DNA of 64,000 nt from Camelimonas abortus (GTDB lineage: Bacteria; Pseudomonadota; Alphaproteobacteria; Rhizobiales; Beijerinckiaceae): the NCBI RefSeq assembly GCF_042647165.1, contig NZ_JBHRUV010000022.1. One strand, given 5' to 3'. The notes below the pieces were generated by a model. It saw only the letters and a list, made by a program, of their open reading frames with translations. It had not been told where the DNA came from and searched no databases. Position 1 is the first letter of the stretch. Each line of letters starts with the position of its first letter. Made by a program: the position numbers and the translations under genes. Shown in pieces: positions 53,545 through 64,000 of this stretch.

Positions 53545-54228
53545 TCAGTCCCCCGCGCCGGCGCGGGCCAGATGCGCGCGCACGATGGCCACCGCCTCGC
53601 GGCCGCTGACGGCGGGCGGCAGCGCGTCCCAGCGGGCGCTGACGGCGAGCGCCGCCTGCAGCCGGCGCCGGTACTCGGCCCGCGGAATCTCCACCGCGCC
53701 CAGGCTGGCCAGATGCGGGGTGATGAACTGCGTGTCCAGCAGGGTGAAGCCGCCGGCGACCAGCCGCGCCCACAGGTGCACCAGCGCCACCTTGGAGGCG
53801 TCGCGCTCGCGGTGGAACATGCTCTCGCCGAAAAACGCCCCGCCAAGGCGCACGCCGTAAAGGCCGCCCGCCAGCCGGCCGTCGCGCCAGCACTCCACCG
53901 TGTGGCAGGCCCCCATGGCGAACAGCTCGCCATAGAGGCGGCGGATTTCGCCGTTGATCCAGGTGGTCTCGCGGTCGGGGCCGGGGGCGGCGCAGCCGTC
54001 GATGACGGCGTCAAAGTCGCTGTCGACCCGCACCTCGAACACGTCCGCGGCGACGGTGCGGGCGAGCCGGCGCGGCAGGCGCAGCCCGTCAAGCGGAAAC
54101 ACCCCGCGCAGGTCCGGCTCCACCCAGTACAGCCCGGACGAACCGGCGCCGTCGGACATGGGAAAGATGCCGGCGGCGTAGGCCGCCAGCAGGATGTCGG
54201 GCGTCAGGACAGCACCGGCTCCGGCCAT
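53545..54228 (-). CDS. aat: Leucyl/phenylalanyl-tRNA-protein transferase
   Basis: 227 residues. Motifs: LLAAYAAGIFPMSDG, YWVEPDLRGVFPLDG, TWINGEIRRLYGELFAMGACHTVECWRDGRLAGGLYGVRLGGAFFGESMFH and LLDTQFITPHLASLGAVEIPR. It adds Leu or Phe to N-terminal Arg or Lys of proteins, marking them for ClpAP via the N-degron pathway. It starts 15 bp after accC ends and is probably co-transcribed. Confidence 0.96.
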   Translation of the reverse strand: MAGAGAVLTPDILLAAYAAGIFPMSDGAGSSGLYWVEPDLRGVFPLDGLRLPRRLARTVAADVFEVRVDSDFDAVIDGCAAPGPDRETTWINGEIRRLYGELFAMGACHTVECWRDGRLAGGLYGVRLGGAFFGESMFHRERDASKVALVHLWARLVAGGFTLLDTQFITPHLASLGAVEIPRAEYRRRLQAALAVSARWDALPPAVSGREAVAIVRAHLARAGAGD

Positions 54229-54243
54229 GACGCCCCGCTCCGC

Positions 54244-55605
<1,362 letters not shown>

Positions 55606-55772
55606 GGCTCTCCAATCGGCGCTGGAGCTGAAACGGTGCGGGCGCCGGCGTCAGCGTCCGGGGGATGCGGCGCGGATAACGCGCCGGCGACGGGCCGGAA
55701 CCCCGGGGCGGAGCGGCGCGGGGCGGGGCTGCGCGAGGGGCGCCGCCGCCCGCTGCGGCCGCTCCCCGGGCC

Positions 55773-56270
55773 TTACTCGATGATCACCAGCGGCTCGCCG
55801 TACTCCACCGGCTGGCCGTCCTCGAACAGGATGGCGGTGACGGTGCCGGCGCGCGGGGCGACGATGTCGTTGAAGGTCTTCATCGCCTCCACCAGCAGCA
55901 GCTTGTCGCCGGCGTTGACCTTCGAGCCCACCTCGACGAACGGTTTTGCGTCCGGCGAGGGGCGGCGGTAGGCGGTGCCGACCATGGGCGAGGTCACGGT
56001 TCCGGGGTGATCGCCGCGCGGCGCGGCGGCGGCAGGCGCAGGCGCGGCGGCAGGCGCCGCGGCCTGCGGCGCAGGCTGCGGCGCGGGCGCGGTCACGGGA
56101 ACCTGGGCCTGCACATAGGCAGGAGCCGGCGGCGGAGCCTGGCGCGACACGCGAATGCGCAGGTCGTCCTTCTCCACCTCAATCTCGGTGAGCGTGCTCT
56201 CGGAAACCAGACGGGCGAGTTCGCGAACGAGTTCGATGTCGGCTGCGGAATGGGAATGTTTCTCGCTCAT
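55773..56270 (-). CDS. accB: Biotin carboxyl carrier protein
   Basis: 165 residues. The N-terminal helix (ELARLVSESTLTEIEVEKDDLRIRV) and an Ala/Pro linker lead to the biotinyl domain with GTVTSPMVGTAYRRPSPDAKPFVEVG and biotin-lysine in VEAMKTFNDI. Its ATG overlaps the aroQ stop in an ATGA arrangement, so translation is coupled. Confidence 0.97.
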   Translation of the reverse strand: MSEKHSHSAADIELVRELARLVSESTLTEIEVEKDDLRIRVSRQAPPPAPAYVQAQVPVTAPAPQPAPQAAAPAAAPAPAAAAPRGDHPGTVTSPMVGTAYRRPSPDAKPFVEVGSKVNAGDKLLLVEAMKTFNDIVAPRAGTVTAILFEDGQPVEYGEPLVIIE

Positions 56271-56734
56271 CGATTTTCCTGGGCTCCTGATGCGGTGCGT
56301 TTCTTGAGAAGCGGCGTGATCGCCTCCAGCGCCAGCCCATAGCCGGCGGCCCCGAGACCGCAGATGACGCCGGCCGCGACCGGCGAGATCATCGACGTAT
56401 GCCGGAACGGCTCACGCGCATGGACGTTGGACAGGTGGACCTCGATCACCAGCGCGCCGGATCCGGTGATGGCGTCGCGCAGGGCGATGGAGGTGTGGGA
56501 GTAAGCCCCCGGGTTGATGATGACGCCGGCGCCGGCGAGCCCCGCCGCCTGCACCGCGTCCACCAGCACGCCCTCATGGTTGCTCTGCACGAAGGTGAGG
56601 GCGACGCCCAGCGCCTGCGCGCGTTTCTCCAGCATGGCCTCAATGTCGGCCAGCGTCTGCGAGCCGTAGGTCTGCGGCTCGCGCCGGCCGAGCAGGTTGA
56701 GGTTCGGCCCGTTGATGACGTGTACTGCGACCAT
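56267..56734 (-). CDS. aroQ: Type II 3-dehydroquinate dehydratase
   Basis: 155 residues from ATG 56734 (AGGA before it); ATG 56746 is possible. Motifs: HVINGPNLNLLGRREPQTYG, FVQSNHEGVLVDAV, INPGAYSHTSIALRDA (active-site Tyr/His region) and VIEVHLSNVHAREPFRHTS. Third step of the shikimate pathway. Linkage aroQ-accB-accC is typical of proteobacteria. Confidence 0.96.
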   Translation of the reverse strand: MVAVHVINGPNLNLLGRREPQTYGSQTLADIEAMLEKRAQALGVALTFVQSNHEGVLVDAVQAAGLAGAGVIINPGAYSHTSIALRDAITGSGALVIEVHLSNVHAREPFRHTSMISPVAAGVICGLGAAGYGLALEAITPLLKKRTASGAQENR

Positions 56735-56964
56735 GGCGTCCTGCATCGGATGCGGATCCGGCCCCGCGGGCCGGACCGGGCTGCTTCGCCCCCCGGGCGA
56801 CTGAATCACGCCGTCATACAGCGGCGCGCCCGCCAGCGCAAAGCCGCGGCGCGGACCGCTACGGAAAAGGCCCCCGCGCCGCCTGGCGCCGGGAGCCGTC
56901 ATGCGTCCGGCCCGGGGGCCGGACGGGGCGGGCGCAGAAGCGGCGCCCGCGCCGGACGCCGGCG

Positions 56965-57792
56965 TCAGCCGCAGCTGGCCTTGCCGCACTTGCGCACGGA
57001 GCCGATCACCTGCTCCAGGGCGGCATGGCCGACGGCGCCGGGGATCACCGTGTCGCCGACGACGAAGGCCGGCGTGCCGTTGACGTCAAGCAGCTGGGCG
57101 AGGGCGTGGTTCTCCTTCAGGACCTCCAGCGTGGCGTCCGACTGGGCGTCCTTCGCCAGACGGTCCATGTCGAGCCCCATTTCCCGGGCCACGGCCTCGG
57201 CCTGCTCCTTGCCGACGCGGCCGTTCACCTTCATCAGCCGCGCGTGATACTCGAAGGCTTTGGGGCCGCTGAGCTGCTTCTGGGCGGCGACGGCGACGCG
57301 GGCGGCGTCCAGCGAGCCCTGGCCAAGCACCGGCAGGTCGCGCAGCACGATTTTCAGCCGGCGGTCGGCCTTCATCAGGCGCTCCAGATCGGCCAGCGAG
57401 CGCTTGCAGAAGCCGCAATTGTAGTCAAAGAACTCCACCAGCGTCACGTCGCCCTGGGGATCGCCGGCGACGACGGCGCCGGCCGGCGCGAACACGCGGT
57501 CGCGCTGGGCGGCGAGCGTCTGGCTGCGCCGCTCGGCGCGGGCCTCCTCCTGGCGCTGCTCCAGGGCGTTCATCGCCTCCTGCAGCACCTCGGGGTTCTG
57601 GAGGATATAGTTGCGTACCAGCGCTTCGATTTCCTTCTTCTGCGCGGGCGTGAACTCCTGGGCGACGGCGCGCGGGGCGATGGCGGCGAGGCCGCCCGCC
57701 GCGGTCATGGCGCACAGCAGGCCTGCCGCGGCCTTGCGCCGCCAGGCGCCTTTCCGCCGCACGGGCGCGAAAACGGGTCTGTCGTTCAGCAT
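56965..57792 (-). CDS. Periplasmic DsbA-family thiol:disulfide protein
   Basis: 275 residues from ATG 57792; ATG 57816 is an alternative. N-terminal membrane or signal segment AAAGLLCAMTAAGGLAAIAP ending AVAQ. A helical region (EIEALVRNYILQNPEVLQEAM) like the Com1/ScsC trimerisation or dimerisation stalk precedes the thioredoxin fold with CGFC in VEFFDYNCGFCKRSL and cis-Pro in NGTPAFVVGD. Probably a disulfide oxidase or isomerase of the ScsC/Com1 type. Two extra cysteines end the chain (RKCGKASCG). Confidence 0.9.
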   Translation of the reverse strand: MLNDRPVFAPVRRKGAWRRKAAAGLLCAMTAAGGLAAIAPRAVAQEFTPAQKKEIEALVRNYILQNPEVLQEAMNALEQRQEEARAERRSQTLAAQRDRVFAPAGAVVAGDPQGDVTLVEFFDYNCGFCKRSLADLERLMKADRRLKIVLRDLPVLGQGSLDAARVAVAAQKQLSGPKAFEYHARLMKVNGRVGKEQAEAVAREMGLDMDRLAKDAQSDATLEVLKENHALAQLLDVNGTPAFVVGDTVIPGAVGHAALEQVIGSVRKCGKASCG

Positions 57793-58091
57793 GTCTTCAT
57801 GATCCTTCACGCCCATCGCTGGCGTTTCCGTGGCGGGAGCCCGCCAGCCCCAGGTGGTTCCCCGGGGATTCGCCCGCACGGGCGCCCGGCGGCGTCCCCC
57901 GGGCGCTCTCCCCATGTGACGGCGAATCCCCCGGCGCGCGTGGCGCGACGCCGCGGGATATTGCAGTTTTGCTCCGGGGCGCCCCTTTTTCAACGCGCCG
58001 GAGCGCCATAAAGGCGCAGCAGTCCGCGGCCGCGCGCCGCCCCGCGCGCAAGACGCGCCATCCCGTCGCAGACGTCAGCAGGAGCAAGCAG

Positions 58092-59300
58092 ATGAGCCCG
58101 CGCCCCAGCAACGCTTCCGCAGCCGCAGGACCGGCCGCGCCGCCCGCGGCCAGCCGGCTGGCCAGGGTCGCCCCGTTCCTCGCCATGGATGTTTTGTCCG
58201 TCGCCAGGGCGAAAGCAAGGCAAGGCGCCGACATCGTGCACATGGAGGTGGGCCAGCCCTCCGCTCCGACGCCGCGCCGGGCGCTGGAGGCGGCCCGCGC
58301 CGCCCTGGCCCATGGCGGGATCGGCTACACGGAGGCCCTGGGCATGCCCTCGCTGCGCGAGCGCATCGCCCGTCACTACCGCGAGACCTATGGGGTGAGC
58401 GTCGACCCTGAGCAGGTGATCGTCACCACCGGCTCCTCCGGCGGCTTCCTGCTGGCGTTCCTCGCCGCCTTCGACGCCGGCGCGCGCATCGCCTGCGCCT
58501 GTCCGGGCTATCCGGCCTACCGCAACATCTTCAGCGCGCTGGACATGCATACCGTGGACGTGCGGCTCGGCGATAACCGCGGCTGGGAGTTGACCGTGGA
58601 TGGAATCGCCTCCGCGGCGCAGGAGCAGCCGCTGCACGGCGTGCTGGCGATGAGCCCGTCCAACCCCACCGGCGCGGTGGCGGGCGCGGCGGGGCTGGAG
58701 GCCATCGGCGCCTTCTGCCGCGAGCGCGGCCTGTGGTTCATCTCCGACGAGATCTATCACGGCCTGCATTACGGCGCGCCGGCGACCACGGCGCTGGCCT
58801 GCGCGCCGGAGGCGATCGTGGTCAACTCGTTCTCCAAATATTACTGCATGACCGGCTGGCGCATCGGCTGGCTGGTGGTTCCGCCGCGGCTGACGCGGGC
58901 CATCGAACGGCTGGCGCAGAACCTGTTCATTTCCGCGCCCTATCCCAGCCAGGTGGCGGCGGAGGCGGCCTTTGACGCCCGCGACGAGCTGGAGGAGGTC
59001 CGCGCCGGCTACGCCCGCAACCGCGACATCGTGCTCAACGCCCTCGCGGACCTCAACCTGCCGCATGCGCCCTGCGACGGGGCGTTTTACGCCTATGTCG
59101 ACATTTCCGGCCACGCCGCCGATTCCGCCGCATTCTGCCGCGCGCTGCTGGACGCGGAGGGCCTGGCGATCACGCCCGGGGCGGATTTTGACCCGCATGA
59201 GGGCGACCGTTTCGTGCGGCTGTCGTTCGCCGGCGCGACCGGCGCCTGCCGCGAGGGCATGGCGCGGCTGAAGCGCTTCCTCACGCGCGGCGGCGCGTAA
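58092..59300 (+). CDS. PLP-dependent class I/II aminotransferase
   Basis: 402 residues from ATG 58092 (AGGAGC upstream). Blocks: VHMEVGQPSAPTPRRALEA, IVTTGSSGGFLLAFLAAFD, SPSNPTGAV, FISDEIYHGLHYG and the PLP-lysine in VVNSFSKYYCMTGWRIGW, with the final Arg region RFVRLSFAGA. An aspartate/tyrosine/aromatic-type aminotransferase of fold type I. Substrate not deducible. Divergent from the DsbA-like gene. Confidence 0.92.
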   Translation: MSPRPSNASAAAGPAAPPAASRLARVAPFLAMDVLSVARAKARQGADIVHMEVGQPSAPTPRRALEAARAALAHGGIGYTEALGMPSLRERIARHYRETYGVSVDPEQVIVTTGSSGGFLLAFLAAFDAGARIACACPGYPAYRNIFSALDMHTVDVRLGDNRGWELTVDGIASAAQEQPLHGVLAMSPSNPTGAVAGAAGLEAIGAFCRERGLWFISDEIYHGLHYGAPATTALACAPEAIVVNSFSKYYCMTGWRIGWLVVPPRLTRAIERLAQNLFISAPYPSQVAAEAAFDARDELEEVRAGYARNRDIVLNALADLNLPHAPCDGAFYAYVDISGHAADSAAFCRALLDAEGLAITPGADFDPHEGDRFVRLSFAGATGACREGMARLKRFLTRGGA

Positions 59301-59701
59301 GGCCCGCCGGCCGGAGCAAAACGCCGCGGCGGCCCGCCGACGGCCAGGTCAGGCCCGGCGCGACGGCGGCGAAAGGCGCCCTGCGGGAGAGCGGAACGGC
59401 GGCGCGGCCAGGCGACCGGACCGCCGGGACGCCGCGCGAGGCGCATGGCCAGGGCCGCCGGAGCCGGCCGCCAGGAAAACGGCGGCCGCCCTGGAGAGCC
59501 GGAAGCGGCCGGGCGCATGAGCCGGGCGGCGGAACATGGCGAGGCAGGGCGGCGAGACCCCGCGACGGCGACGCCCGCCTGCAGGCAAAACGCCCGCGAC
59601 CGACGGTCACGGGCGTTTCCTGCGTTCACGAACCGGCCCGCACGCATGCGGCCGGGAGACCGGGGCAGGGGCGGCCGCCGGAGCCGGCCGCCGGCTGCAA
59701 C
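59301..59701. other. Region between convergent aminotransferase gene and rne
   Basis: 401 bp with no supportable gene. It contains the terminator at 59587-59617. Confidence 0.5.
59587..59617. terminator. Bidirectional terminator between aminotransferase gene and rne
   Basis: The stem AAACGCCCG/CGGGCGTTT with an inner GACC/GGTC helix lies between two convergent genes. T-rich on both strands, so it can serve both. Confidence 0.75.
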
Positions 59702-62700
59702 TCAGCCCGCCTTGCGCGACCACCAGCCGGTGCGGCGCGGCCGCGCCGGATCGACGCTGGTGGTCAGAACCACCGTCTCCGGCTCCGGCGTGGCGGCGAT
59801 GATGGAGGCGGCGTCGCGCGACTCCTCCTGGGGCTGCGCCTGCCCGGCGCCGGACTGCTGCTGCTCCGCCTGCGGGGTCTCGGGCTGCGGCGCATCCCCG
59901 GACGTCCCGGCGGCCGCAGCGGCTCCGGCCGGAGCAGGCGTCTGCGTGGGAGCCCCGGCCGCAGGGGCGTCGGCGACGGCCCCGGCTGGCGCCCCGGTTC
60001 CGGACTGCGGCGCATCGTCCGGCGCCCCGGCGGCCGCAGCGGCTCCGGCCGGAGCAGGCGTCTGCGTGGGAGCCCCGGCCGCAGGGGCGTCGGCGACGGC
60101 CCCGGCTGGCGCCCCGGTTCCGGACTGCGGCGCATCGTCCGGCGCCCCGGCGGCCGCAGCGGCTCCGGCCGGAGCAGGCGTCTGCGCGGGAGCCCCGGCC
60201 GCAGGGGCGTCGGCGACGGCCCCGGCCGGCGCACCGGCATCGGGCTGCGGCGCATCGTCCGGCGCCCCGGCGGCCGCAGCGGGCCCGGACTGCGCCGGCG
60301 CCTCCGCCGTCACCGCCACGGGGGCATGCTCAACCGCAGCTTCATTGAACGGAACCCAGCCGCCGGTCTCGACCACGGCGCTTTCCGCAAAGCCGTCGTC
60401 GCCGCCGGCTTCCTCAAAGCGGTNGCAGCTTCATTGAACGGAACCCAGCCGCCGGTCTCGACCACGGCGCTTTCCGCAAAGCCGTCGTCGCCGCCGGCTT
60501 CCTCAAAGCGGTAGTCCGCCACCGGCGCCAGCGTCGGCCCGCCGTCGCGCTCGTCGCGACGGCCGCCGCGGCGGCCACGACGGCGGCGGCGGCCGCGCGC
60601 CTCACTGTCGCCCCCGGACTGCGCCGCCAGCTCCCCGGCGTCAGCCGTCCCGGCGTCAACCCCGGCGACTGCCTCTGCCTCCGCCTCCGGCTCGCCGTCG
60701 CCGGCGTCCCCGGCGGACTCCGCCCAGACGGGCGCGTCAGCGCCGGAGTCAGCCTCGCCGTCGCCGGAGTCAGTCGCGGCGATCGGGGACGCGCCGTTGT
60801 CATCGCGGCCGCCGCGCCGGCGGCGGCGACGGCGGCGGCGGCCTTCGCCATTCTCGCCGTTCTCGCCGGACGGGGAGCCGGCCGCGCTCTCCGCTTCAAC
60901 GACCTCACCCTCGATGATCTCGCCGCCCTCAGGGCTGAAGAAACTCTCCAGCCGCACGGCGTCGCCCGCCGGGCGGACGACGCCCGCAGCCGGCTCGCCG
61001 CGCTCGATCTGGTAGTTGGTCTGGCCGGTGAGGGCGTCGTCCACCAGCACCTGGATGGCGACGCCGAAGCGGTCCTCGAGATCGCGCAGGTGGTTGCGCT
61101 TGTGGTTGAGGATGTACAGCGCCACCTCGCTGCGGGTGCGCACGTTGAGGTTGTGGCTGCTGTTGCGGATCAGCGCCTCCTCCATCATGCGCAACACCTG
61201 CAGGGCGATGGAGGGGGTGGAGCGCACCATGCCCGAACCGCCGCAGTGCGGGCAGGGGATGGAGGAGCTCTCCAGCACGCCGGTGCGGATGCGCTGGCGC
61301 GACATCTCCAGCAGGCCGAAGGGCGAGATCCGCCCCACCTGGATGCGCGCCCGGTCGTTCTTGAGGCACTCCTTGAGCCGCTTCTCCACCGCGCGGTTGT
61401 TGCGGCTCTCCTCCATGTCGATGAAATCGATGACGATGAGGCCGGCGAGGTCGCGCAGGCGCAGCTGGCGGGCGATCTCCTCCGCCGCCTCCAGATTGGT
61501 GCGCAGCGCCGTGTCCTCGATGGAGTGCTCGCGCGTCGCCCGGCCCGAGTTGACGTCGATGGAGACCAGCGCCTCGGTGGGATTGATGACGATGTAGCCG
61601 CCGGACTTCAGCGTGACATGGCTGGAGAACATGGCGTCGAGCTGCGGCTCAACGCCGTAATGGGCGAACAGCGGCTGCGCCCCCCGGTACTGCTTCACGA
61701 CGCCGACGTTCTCCGGCATCAGCATCTGCATGAAGTCGCGGGCTTCGCGGTAGCCGGCCTCGCCGGCCACGAGAATCTCGTCGATGTCCTTGTTGTAGAG
61801 GTCGCGGATGGCGCGCTTGACCAGCGAGCCCTCCTCATAGACGAGGCAGGGCGCGGTGGAGCGCAGCGTCAGCTCGCGCACGCTCTCCCACAGGCGCAGC
61901 AGATACTCGAAATCGCGCGTCACCTCCTGCGGCGTGCGCGAGGCGCCGGCGGTGCGCAGGATGATGCCCATGCCGGGCGGCACCTCCAGCGAGGCGGCGA
62001 TTTCCTTCAGCCGCTTGCGGTCGCCGGAATTGGTGATCTTGCGGGAGATGCCGCCGCCGCGGGCGGTGTTGGGCATCAGCACCGAGTAGCGGCCGGCCAG
62101 CGACAGGTAAGTGGTGAGGGCGGCGCCCTTGTTGCCGCGCTCCTCCTTCACCACCTGGACCAGCAGGATCTGCCGGCGCTTGATGACTTCCTGGATCTTG
62201 TACTGGCGGCGCGGCGGGCGGGCGCGGCGCTCGGCCGCCTCCTCCAGCGCGTCGGAGCCGCCGAGCTGCTCCACCGCGCCGGCGGCGCCGTCATCGCCCT
62301 CGCCGGATGCGGATTCATCGTCCGCGACCTCCGCATGGGGGGCGTCGTGGAGGTCGTCGGCGGAGGAGTCGTCATGGTCGTCGGCGTCGCCGCCGATGGT
62401 TTCGATCACATGGGCGTCGGGCGCCACCACCTCGGTGACGAGGCCCTCGCCGTCGTCCTCGCCGCCGTCAGGAGCGGCCTCAGCCTCGTCCGCGGCCCCG
62501 GCCGAGACCACCGCGTCGCCGGAACGGGCGCGCAGGCTGCGCTCGCGGCGGGAGCGGCGGCGGGCGCCGTGCTCCTCCTCCTCTTCCTCCCTGGCGGCGG
62601 CCTCCTGTTCGGCGAGCAGGGCCTGCCGGTCAGCGACCGGGATCTGGTAGTAGTCGGGGTGGATTTCGCTGAAAGCCAGAAAACCGTGGCGGTTTCCGCC

Positions 62701-62883
62701 ATATTCAACGAAGGCCGCCTGCAGTGACGGCTCTACCCGGGTGACCTTGGCGAGATAGATGTTGCCGCGCAGCTGGCGCCGGCTGGACGATTCGAAGTCG
62801 AATTCTTCAACCTTCTGACCGCGCACCACGACCACCCGGGTCTCCTCCGGGTGGGACGCGTCGATAAGCATCTTGTTGGCCAT
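59702..62883 (-). CDS. rne: Ribonuclease E (frame broken at an N)
   Basis: Endoribonuclease organising RNA decay and rRNA/tRNA processing. Start MANKMLIDASHPEETRVVVV; the S1 domain is split by an acidic insertion of about 120 residues, as in alphaproteobacterial RNase E. Catalytic aspartates in VSIDVNSGR and VIDFIDMEESRNN; Zn-link CPHCGGSG. The C-terminal scaffold is acidic, Arg-rich, then a 40-residue repeat array, ending RRTGWWSRKAG. At 60424 an N between two identical 88-bp copies shifts the frame. Removing the N and one copy joins the frames into about 1030 residues, so I treat the gene as intact. Confidence 0.93.
59881..60280 (-). repeat. 120-bp tandem repeat in the RNase E C-terminus
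   Basis: A 120-bp (40-codon) unit is repeated about 3.3 times. Blocks 59941-60060 and 60061-60180 are identical; flanking units differ at a few bases. Each unit encodes an Ala/Pro/Gly-rich stretch with the phrase GAPAGAVADAPAAGAP. Confidence 0.92.
60336..60512. repeat. 88-bp duplication flanking an N in rne
   Basis: Identical copies at 60336-60423 and 60425-60512 abut the N at 60424. Both encode the segment ending GGWVPFNEA. Collapsing one copy plus the N (89 bp) restores the rne frame. Confidence 0.85.
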
Positions 62884-63337
62884 AGTGAACTTCCATTGTC
62901 GCGGCCGTCCGGAAAGGCGCGCGCGGCCACGTCAGGGCCAGCGGCGGGTTTCCGGAAACAGGACCGCGAATGCGCCTGGACAGGCCGGCGCGCATGTTGG
63001 GATAGGGGCTCGGGAGGATGGGGCGCCGCGCCGCGCTGAAACGCTCCGAACGCCCGCAACCGCATGACCATGCGGAGTCGGGCATACCGGACTGGGCCAT
63101 GACGTGGCGCGCGCCCATGAAAATTCCTCGTGACGCCGCACGGACCCTGACGGGCCGTGAGCACAAAACACTGCGCTGGGCAGTCTCACAAATCGCCGCC
63201 GCGCTCCGGAAAGGCCTGCGTCGTGCAGCCGCTCTGGCGAAAAGACGCCGGCAGGCGTCGGACCGTCGGACTGCTCCAGCGAATGGCGCCGTCCGCCGGT
63301 CTGGCGGACGCGCGCCAGTTTGCGGCGGGCGAACCTA

Positions 63338-63367
63338 TCAATACATATCACGTCTGGTTCCTGGCAA
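63338..63367 (-). promoter_or_regulatory. Candidate rne promoter with a long leader
   Basis: On the minus strand TTGCCA (63362-63367) and TATTGA (63338-63343) are 18 bp apart in the only AT-rich patch before rne. Transcription from here would give a leader of roughly 450 nt. A long rne leader is known in E. coli, where RNase E autoregulates its own mRNA. Confidence 0.4.
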
Positions 63368-63675
63368 GCCTTATGTTCCGCCGCCGCGCGGCGCGCCCCC
63401 TGGATCCTGGGGGCCCGACGCGGCTCCGCCCTGGCTTGTGGGCCGCATGGGCTTCCTGACGCCTTCTCGCGCTTCTTCCGGGCCGCGACTCACCCGTCCG
63501 CCCGCGCCCGCCTGCGCATGGGCCTTCGCACGGACCAGGGCCATGACGCGACCCGCGCGCTGGCCAGAACGGCCACGCCCGGCCTCCGGCGCAGTTCCGG
63601 CGCGTCCTGCTGCAGCGGCCATCGCCATCCCGGCGACGGGAAGCGCGCCGCGCGGCGTCCGCCGCCTTTGCCCGC

Positions 63676-63713
63676 GCCGCCAGATGATCGCGCCGCCAGA
63701 TGATTACGCCGCC
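63676..63713. repeat. 16-bp tandem repeat
   Basis: GCCGCCAGATGATCGC (63676-63691) and GCCGCCAGATGATTAC (63692-63707) are in direct tandem, followed by a partial third copy GCCGCC. Confidence 0.7.
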
Positions 63714-63764
63714 GTGCGACCAGCGCACGGCACCAGCCCTGGCCGGCGCTGGCGGCCAGGTTTC

Positions 63765-63794
63765 GCCAGTAACGCGCATGCCAGTAACGCACAT
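63765..63794. repeat. 15-bp tandem repeat
   Basis: GCCAGTAACGCGCAT and GCCAGTAACGCACAT lie in direct tandem with one mismatch. The second copy runs into the palindrome CACATATATGTG. Confidence 0.7.
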
Positions 63795-63925
63795 ATATGT
63801 GGCGACATTGCGCGTGTGACCACGCCTGTGGACTTGAGCCGCCCTGCGGAAAATTTACTGGAGAATTCATTAACCGTCAGGCGTTATCCTGTCCGCCGGC
63901 CCAGCAACAGCAACCGACCGCGCTC

Positions 63926-64000
63926 ATGCCAGACCGCGCCCATCTCCCGCCTTCTCCGGCGCCTCGCCGCCGCGAGGGACAGGCGCGCGCCGCCGCGCCG
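63926..64000 (+). CDS. Possible 5' end of a gene cut by the window edge
   Basis: An ATG at 63926 opens a frame of 25 codons to the window end (MPDRAHLPPSPAPRRREGQA). An AT-richer, promoter-like stretch (TTAACC and GTTATCC near 63870-63890) precedes it. In many Rhizobiales an N-acetylmuramoyl-L-alanine amidase gene is divergent from rne, which would fit, but nothing in these 25 residues identifies it and there is no clear RBS. Confidence 0.25.
   Translation, partial: MPDRAHLPPSPAPRRREGQARAAAP

Larger units (their letters stand above)
62884..63925. other. Long non-coding region upstream of rne
   Basis: About 1040 bp with no gene I can support. It holds a candidate rne promoter (63338-63367) and two short tandem repeats further left-to-right (63676-63713, 63765-63794). 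Open frames on both strands have low-complexity products and no RBS. Confidence 0.5.

Noticed and set aside
60310..60423. A premature stop that would end RNase E at 60310
   Set aside because: The frame is wrong only after the N at 60424. Collapsing the duplicated 88 bp restores the long frame to 59702, so the early stop is an artefact.

Overview
The window is a contiguous piece of a high-GC (about 70% G+C by eye) Gram-negative chromosome. Its gene content points to an alphaproteobacterium, most likely of the Hyphomicrobiales (Rhizobiales) type. The clusters glmU-glmS-DUF502 / recG / sdhE-mfd, ftsB-pdhA-pdhB-pdhC-lpdA-lipA-ratA and coaD-ppi-ppi-queA-tgt, together with an IalB protein, a lipoyl-bearing PDH E1-beta and an alphaproteobacterial-type RNase E, all fit that group. 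Almost everything is core chromosome. I see no insertion sequence, prophage, integrase, toxin-antitoxin pair or CRISPR array.

Layout. 1-2.5 kb: 5' end of xth (minus), an AT-rich control region, a secreted lytic transglycosylase and tRNA-Lys(TTT). 2.5-6.2 kb: opgH and opgG (periplasmic glucans, minus). 6.5-11 kb: glmU and glmS (UDP-GlcNAc supply) and a DUF502 membrane protein. 11-17.4 kb: recG, sdhE, mfd. 17.7-21 kb: ohr, a FrnE/DsbA-type oxidoreductase and a family-5 solute-binding protein. 21-26 kb: ialB, a small secreted protein, hspQ, a CoA-ester lyase and a UbiH-type monooxygenase. 26-28.6 kb: terC-like gene, quinone reductase, ftsB. 29-37.1 kb: pyruvate dehydrogenase complex, a GlsB-type membrane protein, lipoyl synthase and ratA. 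37.8-41.8 kb: an SOS-box-controlled tiny membrane-peptide gene and dnaE. 42.2-46.7 kb: coaD, two cyclophilins, queA, tgt. 46.8-51 kb: SGNH-like protein, small secreted protein, MFS transporter, thioesterase, tRNA-Glu(TTC). 51-53.5 kb: sirtuin, double cold-shock protein, DUF192 protein. 53.5-57.8 kb: aat, accC, accB, aroQ and a periplasmic DsbA-like protein (one minus-strand run). 58-62.9 kb: a PLP aminotransferase and rne. 62.9-64 kb: a long region without a clear gene.

The most interesting element is at 37.8-38.0 kb. A perfect alphaproteobacterial LexA box (GAAC-N7-GAAC) lies in the 17-bp spacer of a plausible sigma-70 promoter. It is followed by a strong Shine-Dalgarno and a 32-codon ORF for a single hydrophobic segment. 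Size, topology and SOS control match the Caulobacter division inhibitor SidA, and the gene lies directly upstream of dnaE. Other items worth a second look are a two-hairpin leader in front of pdhA, a structured stretch between dnaE and coaD, a 40-residue tandem repeat in RNase E, several short tandem repeats in intergenic DNA, and a degenerate zinc site in Tgt.

Two single-N positions (30699 in pdhB, 60424 in rne) each sit between duplicated flanks and break a reading frame. They look like scaffold joins whose overlap was not collapsed, so neither gene should be called a pseudogene.
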